Assembly (NCBI RefSeq): GCF_004366355.1
Contig: NZ_SODV01000001.1
Coordinates: 496,001 to 560,000 of the forward strand
Origin: Dinghuibacter silviterrae
Lineage (GTDB): Bacteria; Bacteroidota; Bacteroidia; Chitinophagales; Chitinophagaceae
DNA: 64,000 bases
Direction: 5' to 3'
Shown here: positions 51,092 through 59,615 of the stretch, one piece after another
Numbering within the stretch: the stretch's first letter is position 1
Layout: every line of letters starts with the position of its first letter
Position numbers and translations under genes: made by a program
The notes under the pieces: model-generated
The model's database searches: none
What the model saw: the letters and a program-made list of their open reading frames with translations, nothing else
Told to the model about the DNA's origin: nothing

Positions 51092-52273
51092 TTATTGAAG
51101 CACTTGTTGAAGTTTTGCTTCCAGGTCATCGCCTTTGAGACTCGTAGCAATGATCTTCCCTTGCGGATCCAGCAGTATATTATAAGGTATGGCGTTGAAC
51201 TGGAAGGTTTCCACCGCCTTGCTTTGCCAAAAACCCAGGTCGGATATCTGGGTCCAGCTCAGGTTGTCGTCGTGGATCGCCTTTAGCCATGCTTCCTTCT
51301 TTTGGTCCAGGGAAACCCCCACGATCGCAAAGTTCTTATTCCTGAAACGGGCATACGCCTTGACCACGTTCGGGTTTTCCATGCGGCATGGTTCGCACCA
51401 GCTGGCCCAGAAATCGACGAGCACGTATTTTCCCCTCAGGCTGCGGATGTCAAAGGCTTTGCCGCTGGTGTCCGGAAGCGTAAGATCCGGCGCGATGGAC
51501 CCCACCCGGGGAACATCCAGGATCTTTGCCACCGACTCGGCCGTGGCGGCCACTGCTGTGCTTTGAGGAAAACGCGTTTTCAGCTCCTGGGTCAGGGCGT
51601 TCAGGGTGTCGACCGCATAGTCCGGCGTGGCGACTCCGTATTGAGCAGCCTCGTCCTCATTGGCCCCGATCCCATAAAAATTCAGGGCGAAGGAGGCCAC
51701 TACCGGATTCGGATCCACCCGGACCGCAGCCGCGAGATAGGTATAAAAATCCTTGACCTCCTGTTCGGCCCTTATCCTGGCCGCGGCGGTATCTGCAGGC
51801 GCCGCGGCGCTCGCGGAGTCCTGAGCCGGCATCGATGCCATACGGTCCCGTTGAATATTATCCAGGATCACGTGCAATGAATCGAAAAGGGTATGGAACC
51901 GCTGCGAAGCTGGAGAGCCCGATACCTTATAGTTGTCGTCCTTGGTCGCATCCATCGACAGATCCACCGAACCGTTGTCGTTGATCACCCCCATCCACGG
52001 ACCGTTGTTCGGATCACCCAGCATGACCCGGAACAGCGCTTCTTCCTTCGGGCCGTGCAGGACGAACTTCCCGTCCTTTACGGTGGCCGAGTCCATGATC
52101 AGGATCGGCTTATTGTCAAAACTGATAGAGGTCAGGTAGACTTTCTTCAAGGGAATGCCCTTGATGTCACCCCTGATGACAAATTCTTTTCCTTTCTGGG
52201 TACAGGCTGTAGCGGCCACAAGCCCCAAAAGGGCCAGGCTGCGTACGATCGGTGCTTGACGCATGTTGCTCAT
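51092..52273 (-). CDS. TlpA-family thiol-disulfide oxidoreductase with DUF4369 domain, lipoprotein
   Basis: 393 residues. Signal peptide with lipobox-like VAATAC; a DUF4369 beta domain (about 25-120, FVIRGDIKGIPLKKVYL) and a helical linker; then a thioredoxin fold with the redox motif DFWASWCEPC near 290 and cis-proline NAIPYNILLD near 362. It would reduce or exchange disulfides in the periplasm, at the outer face of the membrane. Its ATG overlaps the gatB stop as ATGA, so it is co-translated with gatB. An alternative ATG three codons later exists. Confidence 0.9.
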   Translation of the reverse strand: MSNMRQAPIVRSLALLGLVAATACTQKGKEFVIRGDIKGIPLKKVYLTSISFDNKPILIMDSATVKDGKFVLHGPKEEALFRVMLGDPNNGPWMGVINDNGSVDLSMDATKDDNYKVSGSPASQRFHTLFDSLHVILDNIQRDRMASMPAQDSASAAAPADTAAARIRAEQEVKDFYTYLAAAVRVDPNPVVASFALNFYGIGANEDEAAQYGVATPDYAVDTLNALTQELKTRFPQSTAVAATAESVAKILDVPRVGSIAPDLTLPDTSGKAFDIRSLRGKYVLVDFWASWCEPCRMENPNVVKAYARFRNKNFAIVGVSLDQKKEAWLKAIHDDNLSWTQISDLGFWQSKAVETFQFNAIPYNILLDPQGKIIATSLKGDDLEAKLQQVLQ

Positions 52274-53715
52274 TTAAGTTTTTCGGCCAGTAATTGATTG
52301 ACGATCTTCGGGTCGGCCTTGCCCTTCGACCTTTTGATGATCTCTCCCACAAACAAACCCACCAGTCCCTTCTTCCCCTTCCGGTACTCGATCACCTTGT
52401 CCGGCATGCTCGCCAGGACCTCTTCGATCAGTGGCAGGATGCTCGATTCCGACGAATCCTGCACCACATTGAGCCGGCCTGCCGCTTCCAGGGCGCTGAT
52501 CCCCCCGTTCTCCATCATATAGGGCACGAGACGGGAAGAGGCGATGGAAAAATTTATTTTCCCCTCCTCAATCAACCGGATGATCCCGGCCAGTTGCGTG
52601 GCGCCCAAAGGGTACTGGTCAACCCCAACACCCTTGTCGTTGCACCAGGACTTCACCGGCCCCATCACCCAGTTCGCGGCCGCCTTATAGGCATTGGTTT
52701 CCCGGATCAACGCCTCGTAGCAGGTGCTCAGTTCCTTATCGTCGCTGATCAACCGCGCGTCATATTCCGGCAATCCCAGCTCCTGGGTATAGCGTTCAAA
52801 CAAGGCTTCCGGCATCAGCGGGATCGTTGCCCTGACCGACTCCAGGAAAGCCTCCGAAATTTTAAAAGGGGTAAGGTCCGGCTCCGCGAAATACCGGTAG
52901 TCCTCCGCGTGTTCCTTTGTCCGGATCGCAAACGTCGTATCCGTATCCGCGTCAAAGCTCCTCGTCTCCTGGACCACTGTTCCCCCCGTGCTCACCAGCT
53001 CCACCAGCCGTCCAATCTCGAAATCGATCGCCTTGCGCACATTCCGGATCGAGTTCATATTTTTTACCTCCACCTTCGTCCCCAGGGTTTTCACCCCTTT
53101 GGGTCGTATGGAGATATTGGCGTCGCAACGCATACTTCCTTCTTCCATATTCCCGTCACAAATCCCCAGGTGCCGCACGATCTTACGAAGCTCCGTCAGG
53201 TAAGCCGCCGCTTCCTCCGCGTTGTGCAGGTCCGGCTCGGTCACGATCTCCAGCAGGGGCACCCCGGCCCGGTTATAATCCACCTGCGTCGCCAGCGGGT
53301 CCTGGTCATGCATGCTTTTGCCGGCGTCTTCCTCCATGTGGATACGATTCAGCCGGACCGCCCTCGCCCCTTCGGACGTGCGGATCAATACCCTGCCGTT
53401 CTCACAGATAGGCGTCGTATGCTGGGACACCTGGTATCCCTTTGGAAGATCGGGGTAAAAGTAATGTTTACGCGCAAAGTAGTTCCTCCGCACTATATCG
53501 CATTCCAGCACCAACCCCAACCGGACCGCGTACTCGATCGCTTTCCGGTTCATCCGGGGCAACGTCCCCGGATGCCCCAGCGTTATGGGGCTCACGTGCG
53601 TGTTGGGCTCACCCCCGAAGGCCGCGCTGTCCCCGCTGAAGAGCTTGCTCTCCGTCAGCAGTTGCACGTGCACTTCGAGACCGATCACGGACTCGTATTG
53701 GTCTTTTAATGACAT
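52270..53715 (-). CDS. gatB: Aspartyl/glutamyl-tRNA(Asn/Gln) amidotransferase subunit B
   Basis: 481 residues; binds the mischarged tRNA and activates its carboxylate in the GatCAB complex. The N-terminus (YESVIGLEVHVQLLTESKLF) and the central catalytic cradle (LLEIVTEPDLHNAEEAAAYLTELR) are typical, and the C-terminal YqeY-like tail (LLAEKLK) is complete. gatA and gatC are elsewhere. A TACCTTTG box is five bases before the ATG, suggesting leaderless initiation. The second palindromic element lies about 105-225 nt upstream. Confidence 0.97.
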   Translation of the reverse strand: MSLKDQYESVIGLEVHVQLLTESKLFSGDSAAFGGEPNTHVSPITLGHPGTLPRMNRKAIEYAVRLGLVLECDIVRRNYFARKHYFYPDLPKGYQVSQHTTPICENGRVLIRTSEGARAVRLNRIHMEEDAGKSMHDQDPLATQVDYNRAGVPLLEIVTEPDLHNAEEAAAYLTELRKIVRHLGICDGNMEEGSMRCDANISIRPKGVKTLGTKVEVKNMNSIRNVRKAIDFEIGRLVELVSTGGTVVQETRSFDADTDTTFAIRTKEHAEDYRYFAEPDLTPFKISEAFLESVRATIPLMPEALFERYTQELGLPEYDARLISDDKELSTCYEALIRETNAYKAAANWVMGPVKSWCNDKGVGVDQYPLGATQLAGIIRLIEEGKINFSIASSRLVPYMMENGGISALEAAGRLNVVQDSSESSILPLIEEVLASMPDKVIEYRKGKKGLVGLFVGEIIKRSKGKADPKIVNQLLAEKLK

Positions 53716-53720
53716 GGCGG

Positions 53721-53728
53721 CAAAGGTA
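53721..53728 (-). promoter_or_regulatory. -7 box for gatB
   Basis: Minus-strand TACCTTTG, exact TAnnTTTG, five bases before the gatB ATG. Confidence 0.45.
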
Positions 53729-53818
53729 CGGTGGGCGGCCCCATTCCTAAAATTTATTGGTGCCCCGGTTCTTCCTGCTCCCCTTCCGGTTCCGCCCCTT
53801 CCCGCGCCTAAACACCTA

Positions 53819-53941
53819 CGCCAGGCCGAGGGGGGGTATGTCCATTTTACTTCTTTTCCTCAGGTAACCGAAACGATTGGGCATCGTTCAAATCACCTGA
53901 GGAAAAGAAGTAAAATGGACATACCCCCCCTCGGCCTGGCG
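53819..53941. repeat. Palindromic element, copy 2 (perfect 47-bp arms, 29-nt loop)
   Basis: Arms 53819-53865 and 53895-53941 are perfect reverse complements around a 29-nt centre with the inner AACGAT/ATCGTT hairpin. Compared with copy 1, one pair of the stem changed from C-G to T-A with both sides altered together, and the loop differs by one base. The same upstream flank (cccgcgcctaaacacc) precedes it. It sits in the 329-nt gap between the end of the PDZ gene and the gatB promoter; the rest of the gap holds only the gatB box and GC-rich sequence. Each arm presents an ATG facing outward. Confidence 0.9.
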
Positions 53942-54044
53942 GAAGCGCTTAAGGGCAAGGTGAAAGCTATTGGGGCGGCAGTCCGGCGATGTAACGGGCG
54001 CCGACCCAAGCACCTTTGAGGGTCATTCCTTGGAGGGGCGTTCC

Positions 54045-55061
54045 CTAGAGGGTCGCGGATTTAAGGTCCCGCGGGATTTTGATTTGGAGGGTTACGGGGG
54101 AGCCGCTGCGGGTCACGGTGATGGTGTAGTTGTACTTCTCTTCGGTGTCGCGGAGGGCGTCCAGGGCGTCGTCTACGCTTTTGACGGGTTTTCCGTCGAT
54201 CGAGGTGATGACGTCATCTTTTTGCAGGCCGGCGGTGGCGGCGGGGGACTCGGGGTTGACCCGGAGCACCTTTGCGCCTGTGCTGTCTTCCGTGTCCTGG
54301 ATGTTGGCGCCGAGGCGCGGGCGGCCGGGAAAGTTTCTAAAAAAGAATTTCTGGTCGGGACCGAAGTCGGGGCCAATTTTCATTTTCATGTCGGGGCTCA
54401 TGGTGAGCGTCCGGAACTGGAATTCCTTTTGTTTTTGGAGGGTGACCCTGGTTTCTTCCTCTCTGTCGCCCCGGAGATAATGGATCGTGAGCGTTTCGCC
54501 GGCCTGGTGGTCGCGGATCACCTTGGAAAGGGCCTCAGGGCTGGAGATCGGGCTGTCGCCGACTTTGGTGATGATGTCCCCTTTTTTCAAACCGGCTTTG
54601 AAGGCGGCACTGCTGTCCGTCACCTCGGTGACCTCGGCACCCTTTTCATTCTCGGTGCTGTATACACCGAGCCGGGCGCCTTTGCCGTCGACATAGAACC
54701 GGTCCATCATCACCTTGAATTTCCGGGTTTGGTTCGCCATGTCGTCGTTGATCCGTTCGGCCATTTGGTCGTCCAGCTTCCGTTTAAGGAATATCACGTC
54801 GTCCCCATCCCCTCCGGGCAGGACGGTGATCTTCCCGCCGTCCCATTCCGTGGCTGGCTTGCCGTTGACGGTGACATTCCCGTTCTCGTCGATGGTCACC
54901 GTGGTCTTCCCCTTTGCATCGGGTTTTTCCCGGATGATGATTTCTTTGGCTTTTTTATGCTTCTCCTTGGTGTTGCCGCCGTCATCCTGCCCATCTTGGG
55001 CTTTGGCACTCAAGGAGATAAGAGCGACCGTGGCGGTCAATACATAGATATACTTTTTCAT
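54045..55061 (-). CDS. Exported PDZ-domain protein (two PDZ domains)
   Basis: About 338 residues with signal peptide (MKKYIYVLTATVALISLSAKAQ). Two PDZ domains lie near 125-210 (AAFKAGLKKGDIITKVGDSPI) and 240-330 (PAATAGLQKDDVITSIDGKPV). There is no serine-protease domain, so it is not a DegP. The stretch between them is charged and Met/Phe-rich. Such proteins may act as periplasmic adaptors or chaperones; a partner is not visible. I chose ATG 55059-55061 for the signal peptide over a start 28 codons earlier. TACATTTG lies 18 nt upstream. Confidence 0.85.
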   Translation of the reverse strand: MKKYIYVLTATVALISLSAKAQDGQDDGGNTKEKHKKAKEIIIREKPDAKGKTTVTIDENGNVTVNGKPATEWDGGKITVLPGGDGDDVIFLKRKLDDQMAERINDDMANQTRKFKVMMDRFYVDGKGARLGVYSTENEKGAEVTEVTDSSAAFKAGLKKGDIITKVGDSPISSPEALSKVIRDHQAGETLTIHYLRGDREEETRVTLQKQKEFQFRTLTMSPDMKMKIGPDFGPDQKFFFRNFPGRPRLGANIQDTEDSTGAKVLRVNPESPAATAGLQKDDVITSIDGKPVKSVDDALDALRDTEEKYNYTITVTRSGSPVTLQIKIPRDLKSATL

Positions 55062-55079
55062 ACACGTTGGTTTACCTTT

Positions 55080-55087
55080 CAAATGTA
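55080..55087 (-). promoter_or_regulatory. -7 box for the PDZ gene
   Basis: Minus-strand TACATTTG, exact TAnnTTTG, 18 nt before the start. Confidence 0.45.
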
Positions 55088-55170
55088 GGAAAACTTTCGT
55101 AGTACGAAGTGCTTCGCAGATGTTAAATTTTTTACGCGCCGTCAAAGAGGCGCCGCCAGCCCGGCGCGCC

Positions 55171-57807
55171 CTATTGAATAGCCGCCCGAACGGCCTCGAT
55201 CACCGCCGCCAGCTTGGAGGTATCCTGCCCCCCGGCCGTCGCCAGGCTTTTTTGTCCGCCGCCCCCGCCGGAGATCAGCGGGGCCACCCTTTCCTTGATC
55301 CATTTCGGCGCCTCCCAACCCCGGCCGGTGACCAGGGCTTCGTCGATCATGACCGCCACGGAGGCCTTACCCTCGATGGCCGCAGCGAGGACCACGACAT
55401 AAGCGGCCTCCAGCAGGGGCTTCAGGTCAAAACAGACTTTTTTCAGGGCGTCGGCACTGGGCACGTCCACAACGGCGCCGACAAAACGGACGTCGCCTAC
55501 AGCAACCGCGCCCGCGGCCAACTCCCGCGACAGGGCGGCCAGTTGTTTGGCCTCCAGGCGTTCCAGGCGTTTCTTTACCTCTGCGTGTTCCTGGAGCAGG
55601 GATTCGAGGGCGGCTACGGGGTCTTTGGCGTTTTTGAGTTGTTCCCGGACGGCCTTGACGACCCCGAGTTGCCCGTTCAGGTAACGTTCGGACGCAGGAC
55701 CGGCCACGGCCTCCACGCGACGCACCCCGGCGGCCACGGCGCTTTCGGCCGTCACCTTGAAGAAACCCAGTTCCCCGGTGCTGCCCACGTGCGTACCCCC
55801 GCAAAGCTCGATGGAATAAGAAGGGTCGATGATCACGACGCGAACCCGGTCTCCATATTTCTCACCGAAAAGCGCCATGGCACCCATGGCAACGGCCTCG
55901 TCCTTGGGCATTTCCCGGATCATCACCGGTATGTTTTCGCGGATCTTCTGGTTGACGATGGCTTCCACTTCGGCGATCTCCGCGTCGGTGACCTTTGCAA
56001 AGTGGGAGAAGTCAAAGCGCAGGTATTCCGCATTGACCAGGGAACCCTTTTGAGCCACGTGCGTACCCAACACCTTTCTCAAAGCGGCATGGAGCAGGTG
56101 GGTGGCGGTGTGGTGGACCGCCGTGGCCTTTCTTAGCTCCGGGTCGACCTGGGCAAGCACAGGGCCGTCCAGGACTTCGGGGAGCCTGGGAACAAATTGT
56201 ATGGTAAGGTTATTTTCTTTTTTGGTGTCCTCCACGGGAATGGCCTCTTCTCCAAAAGTGAGCAAACCCGTGTCCCCCACCTGTCCCCCGCTTTCGGCAT
56301 AAAAAGGTGTCGTTTCGAGGACGATCTGGAAGGATTCCTTGTTTTTGGCCTTTATTTTCCTGTAGCGGCTCACCCCGGTGACGGTTTCCAGGGAGTCGTA
56401 CCCGATAAACCGGGAGCCGCCTTCGTTGTTTAACACGACCCAGTCGTCGGTGTCCAGGGCGGTAGCGGCGCGGCTTCTTTCTTTTTGGAGCGCCATTTCA
56501 GCTGCAAAACCTTTTTCATCAACCCCCAGCCCGTTCTCGGAAGCGATCAGCTTCGTCAGGTCGAAGGGGAAGCCATAGGTATCGTAAAGTTCGAAGGCGG
56601 CTTTGCCGTCGATCACAGTGGCAGTCGCCCGAACTGCGCCTGCCTCGCCCACGATGTCCTCCATTTTCTTCAACCCCTTCTCCAGGGTCCTCAGGAATGC
56701 ATCCTCTTCCTCCTTCACTACTTTGGTCACAAATTCCACCTGTGCCTTTAGCTCCGGAAAGACACCTGCAAACTGGTCGGCCAGCCCATCCATGAGCTGG
56801 TGGAGCAGCGGTTGTTTGTAGTCCAGGTAGGAATAATAATACCTGACGGCCCTGCGCAGGATACGCCGGATGACATACCCAGCCCCCGTATTCGAAGGGA
56901 GTTGCCCATCGGCGATCGTAAACCCGATGGCACGGATGTGGTCGGCGATCACCCGGAAGGCCACGGACACTTTGCTATCGTCACCGGTATATGTCTTGCC
57001 GGTGAGGCGTTCGGTCCTTGCTATGGTTCCGGAGAAGACGTCTGTATCGTAGTTGCTTTGCTTCCCCTGAAGAACCCGTACCAGCCGTTCAAAACCCATA
57101 CCCGTATCTACGTGACGTGCAGGCAATGGTTCCAGGCGACCGTCTTTTAACCGGTTGAACTGCATAAAGACGATGTTCCAGATCTCGATCACCTGCGGGT
57201 GGTCGGCGTTGACCAACGTTTTGCCATCCACGGCCAACCTTTCGACATCCGTACGGCAGTCCATATGGATCTCCGAACAAGGGCCGCAGGGGCCGGTATC
57301 CCCCATCTCCCAAAAATTGTCTTTCTTATTGCCATGCAGGATCCGGTCGGCGTCGACGTGCTGCTTCCAAAGGTCCTGGGCTTCTTCGTCCATCGCCAAA
57401 CCTTCTGCCTTGTCCCCCCCGAACACCGTAACGTAGATGCGGTCCTTGGGAATCTTGTAGACCCCGGTCAGCAGCTCCCAGCTCCAGGAAATGGCTTCTT
57501 TCTTAAAATAGTCGCCAAAACTCCAGTTGCCCAGCATCTCGAACATGGTATGGTGATAGGTGTCCACCCCTACCTCTTCGAGGTCGTTGTGTTTCCCACT
57601 CACACGTAGACACTTTTGGGTATCCGCCACCCGCCGGTGCCCTGGTTCCCTGTTGCCAAGGAAAAAATCCTTGAACTGATTCATCCCGGCGTTTGTAAAA
57701 AGAAGCGTGGGATCGTTTTTGATCACGATGGGGGCGGAAGGCACGATTTCGTGCCCCTTGGAACGGAAGAAGTCGAGAAAGGTGGTCCTAATGGAGTCGC
57801 TGGTCAT
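55171..57807 (-). CDS. alaS: Alanyl-tRNA synthetase
   Basis: About 878 residues, full length. Class II catalytic core (residues 1-240, LLFTNAGMNQFKDFFLGNREPGHRRVADTQKCLR near 34), tRNA-binding domain, editing domain with metal ligands HHTATHLLHAALR near 562 and CGGTHVGSTGELGFF near 670, and the C-terminal DHHA1 domain (GGGGGQKSLATAGGQD near 850). It clears mischarged serine and glycine. The ATG 57805-57807 is preferred over a TTG four codons earlier. The promoter region is shared with the divergent M23 gene. Confidence 0.98.
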   Translation of the reverse strand: MTSDSIRTTFLDFFRSKGHEIVPSAPIVIKNDPTLLFTNAGMNQFKDFFLGNREPGHRRVADTQKCLRVSGKHNDLEEVGVDTYHHTMFEMLGNWSFGDYFKKEAISWSWELLTGVYKIPKDRIYVTVFGGDKAEGLAMDEEAQDLWKQHVDADRILHGNKKDNFWEMGDTGPCGPCSEIHMDCRTDVERLAVDGKTLVNADHPQVIEIWNIVFMQFNRLKDGRLEPLPARHVDTGMGFERLVRVLQGKQSNYDTDVFSGTIARTERLTGKTYTGDDSKVSVAFRVIADHIRAIGFTIADGQLPSNTGAGYVIRRILRRAVRYYYSYLDYKQPLLHQLMDGLADQFAGVFPELKAQVEFVTKVVKEEEDAFLRTLEKGLKKMEDIVGEAGAVRATATVIDGKAAFELYDTYGFPFDLTKLIASENGLGVDEKGFAAEMALQKERSRAATALDTDDWVVLNNEGGSRFIGYDSLETVTGVSRYRKIKAKNKESFQIVLETTPFYAESGGQVGDTGLLTFGEEAIPVEDTKKENNLTIQFVPRLPEVLDGPVLAQVDPELRKATAVHHTATHLLHAALRKVLGTHVAQKGSLVNAEYLRFDFSHFAKVTDAEIAEVEAIVNQKIRENIPVMIREMPKDEAVAMGAMALFGEKYGDRVRVVIIDPSYSIELCGGTHVGSTGELGFFKVTAESAVAAGVRRVEAVAGPASERYLNGQLGVVKAVREQLKNAKDPVAALESLLQEHAEVKKRLERLEAKQLAALSRELAAGAVAVGDVRFVGAVVDVPSADALKKVCFDLKPLLEAAYVVVLAAAIEGKASVAVMIDEALVTGRGWEAPKWIKERVAPLISGGGGGQKSLATAGGQDTSKLAAVIEAVRAAIQ

Positions 57808-57816
57808 CACAAACGG

Positions 57817-57824
57817 CAAATTTA
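57817..57824 (-). promoter_or_regulatory. -7 box for alaS
   Basis: Minus-strand TAAATTTG, exact TAnnTTTG, nine bases before the alaS start and directly abutting the promoter of the divergent M23 gene. Confidence 0.45.
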
Positions 57825-57854
57825 TTGACTTTTGTAGGGTGAACTGTATATTTG
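57825..57854 (+). promoter_or_regulatory. Full promoter for the M23 peptidase gene (TTG-N19-TATATTTG)
   Basis: TTG at 57825-57827 and TATATTTG at 57847-57854, 19 nt apart, match both Bacteroidota elements. Transcription would start near 57860, leaving an 80-nt leader. Confidence 0.65.
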
Positions 57855-57939
57855 CTTTCTTTCGAGCTGATTACGAGCCCGCGAAGGTACTCAATTCGGC
57901 TCGGATTTTGCTGCCAACGGCAACCCGAGAGGCACGATC

Positions 57940-58911
57940 ATGAAGAAAATTAAGTATTACTATAATACGAATACCCTCCGGTATGAAAAACTGGTAGTTC
58001 CCCTCAGGGTGAAACTGCTTAGGGTGCTTGGTTTCCTGTCCGCGGTATTTGTAAGTGGTCTGATCATCGTATCCATTGCATTCCAATACGTACCCTCCCC
58101 CAAGGAGCAGATCATCCGGAGTCAGTTTTCCACGATGCGGGAACATTACGACGAACTCAATACCGAACTCGAAAAATTGAAGGGCCAGATGGGCGACCTT
58201 GAAAAAAGGGACAACTCCGTCTACCGTTCCATTTTCGAAGCAAGCCCCATACCGGACAGCGCCCGCGAAAAGGCCATGGCTTCCGAGGCCGAACAAAAGC
58301 TGGTAGAAAGCATGGGAGACGACGACCTCGCCTCCTCCATCGCCCAGTCCATGAGTACCTTGGCCAACCGGATGAATTACGAGAAAAAGTCCTATGACGA
58401 CATCGACAAGATGATCGCCAATAAACAGCTCCTCTTAGCCGCCACCCCTGCCATCCAACCGGTTTCCAACAAAGACCTCACACGGGTAGCTTCCGGATAC
58501 GGCTATCGCATCGACCCCATCTACAAAACGACAAAATTCCACGCCGGTCTCGACTTCACCGCACCCCAGGGTACCCCGATCTATGCCACCGCCAATGGGA
58601 CCGTCGCCGTCGCCGGATTTACCGAGGGTGGTTACGGGAACCACGTCGTCATCAACCACGGCTACGGTTATGAAACCCTCTATGGCCACATGTACAAGGT
58701 GATCGCCCGCGTTGGCCAGGTTGTCAAACGCGGTGAGGTCATCGGCTATGTCGGTTCCACCGGCAAATCCACCGGCCCCCACTGTCACTACGAGGTCCAC
58801 AAAAACGGCTCCCCCGTCGATCCGATCTACTTCTTCTACAACGACTTGTCCCCCGAGCAATTTGATAGAATCCTGAAATTGTCCAAGGCCAGCAACCAAA
58901 GCTTCGACTAA
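57940..58911 (+). CDS. M23-family peptidoglycan metallopeptidase with coiled coil
   Basis: 323 residues. A basic N-terminus, one membrane helix (LRVLGFLSAVFVSGLIIVSIAFQYV near 30), a coiled coil (about 60-100, EHYDELNTELEKLKGQMGDLEKR) and a C-terminal LytM domain. Zinc ligands are in KFHAGLDFTAP near 205 (HxxxD) and HCHYEVH near 288 (HxH), so it should be active. It probably cuts peptide cross-links during cell growth or division. Its stop overlaps the MerR start by one base; alaS is divergent. Confidence 0.94.
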   Translation: MKKIKYYYNTNTLRYEKLVVPLRVKLLRVLGFLSAVFVSGLIIVSIAFQYVPSPKEQIIRSQFSTMREHYDELNTELEKLKGQMGDLEKRDNSVYRSIFEASPIPDSAREKAMASEAEQKLVESMGDDDLASSIAQSMSTLANRMNYEKKSYDDIDKMIANKQLLLAATPAIQPVSNKDLTRVASGYGYRIDPIYKTTKFHAGLDFTAPQGTPIYATANGTVAVAGFTEGGYGNHVVINHGYGYETLYGHMYKVIARVGQVVKRGEVIGYVGSTGKSTGPHCHYEVHKNGSPVDPIYFFYNDLSPEQFDRILKLSKASNQSFD

Positions 58912-59615
58912 TGGCACTGCAGCAGATTCCCTTCTCCTTCGGGGATGAACCCCCGGCCCCGCCCCCACCGGGGGAGACGCCGCCTGCTGCAGAAGAACCC
59001 GCCACGGAAGCCGCCCCGCCGGAGGCAACCGCCCCCAGGCCCGACCCCGCGGCCCCCGAGCTGTTTCCGCCGGAAGAACCGCTCGCCACCGCCCAAACCG
59101 CGGAGCTTTTTCCGCCGGAACCGGAGCCAGCCCCCCGCCCCGCGGCCCCTCCCCCCGGCGAACTCTTCGCTTGGGACCCCGCCCTCCCGGCGCCCAAGCC
59201 AAAGCGGGCACCCGCCGCCAAGGGCACCCGCGGCCGTAAATCGGTAAAGGAGCTCGCCGCGGCCGCCGACCTCATCGAGATACCCGAGGACGAGGTCCTC
59301 TTTCAAAAACAATACTACGCGATCGGCGAGGTTGCCGCCATGTTCAAGGTCAATACTTCGCTGATCCGCTACTGGGAAACGGAGTTCAACGACATCAAAC
59401 CGCGCAAAAACAAAAAGGGCGACCGTTTTTTTACCCCGGCCGACATCAAGACCCTGGAGCTCATCCACTTTCTCCTGCGCCGTAAAAAGCTGACCATCGA
59501 GGGGGCCAAGGAGTATTTAAAAGCGAAAAGCCAGGACGGCAATACCAAGCTGGAGCTGGTCCGTTCGCTGGAAAAAGTAAAGGCCTTCCTCCTGGAATTA
59601 AAGGCTCGACTCTAG
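58911..59615 (+). CDS. MerR-family regulator with long Pro/Ala/Glu-rich N-terminal extension
   Basis: 234 residues; the DNA-binding MerR domain (YYAIGEVAAMFKVNTSLIRYWETEF near 141) lies in the second half and ends with a short helix (LVRSLEKVKAFLLELKARL). Bacteroidota MerR proteins at this locus are usually about 120 residues, so the first 115 residues are extra. They are low-complexity with the short motif ELFPPE twice and GELFAWD once, plus runs such as APPPGETPPAAEE. No metal-binding cysteines. It overlaps the M23 gene by one base and converges on the next gene, their stop codons overlapping by 4 nt. Confidence 0.87.
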   Translation: MALQQIPFSFGDEPPAPPPPGETPPAAEEPATEAAPPEATAPRPDPAAPELFPPEEPLATAQTAELFPPEPEPAPRPAAPPPGELFAWDPALPAPKPKRAPAAKGTRGRKSVKELAAAADLIEIPEDEVLFQKQYYAIGEVAAMFKVNTSLIRYWETEFNDIKPRKNKKGDRFFTPADIKTLELIHFLLRRKKLTIEGAKEYLKAKSQDGNTKLELVRSLEKVKAFLLELKARL

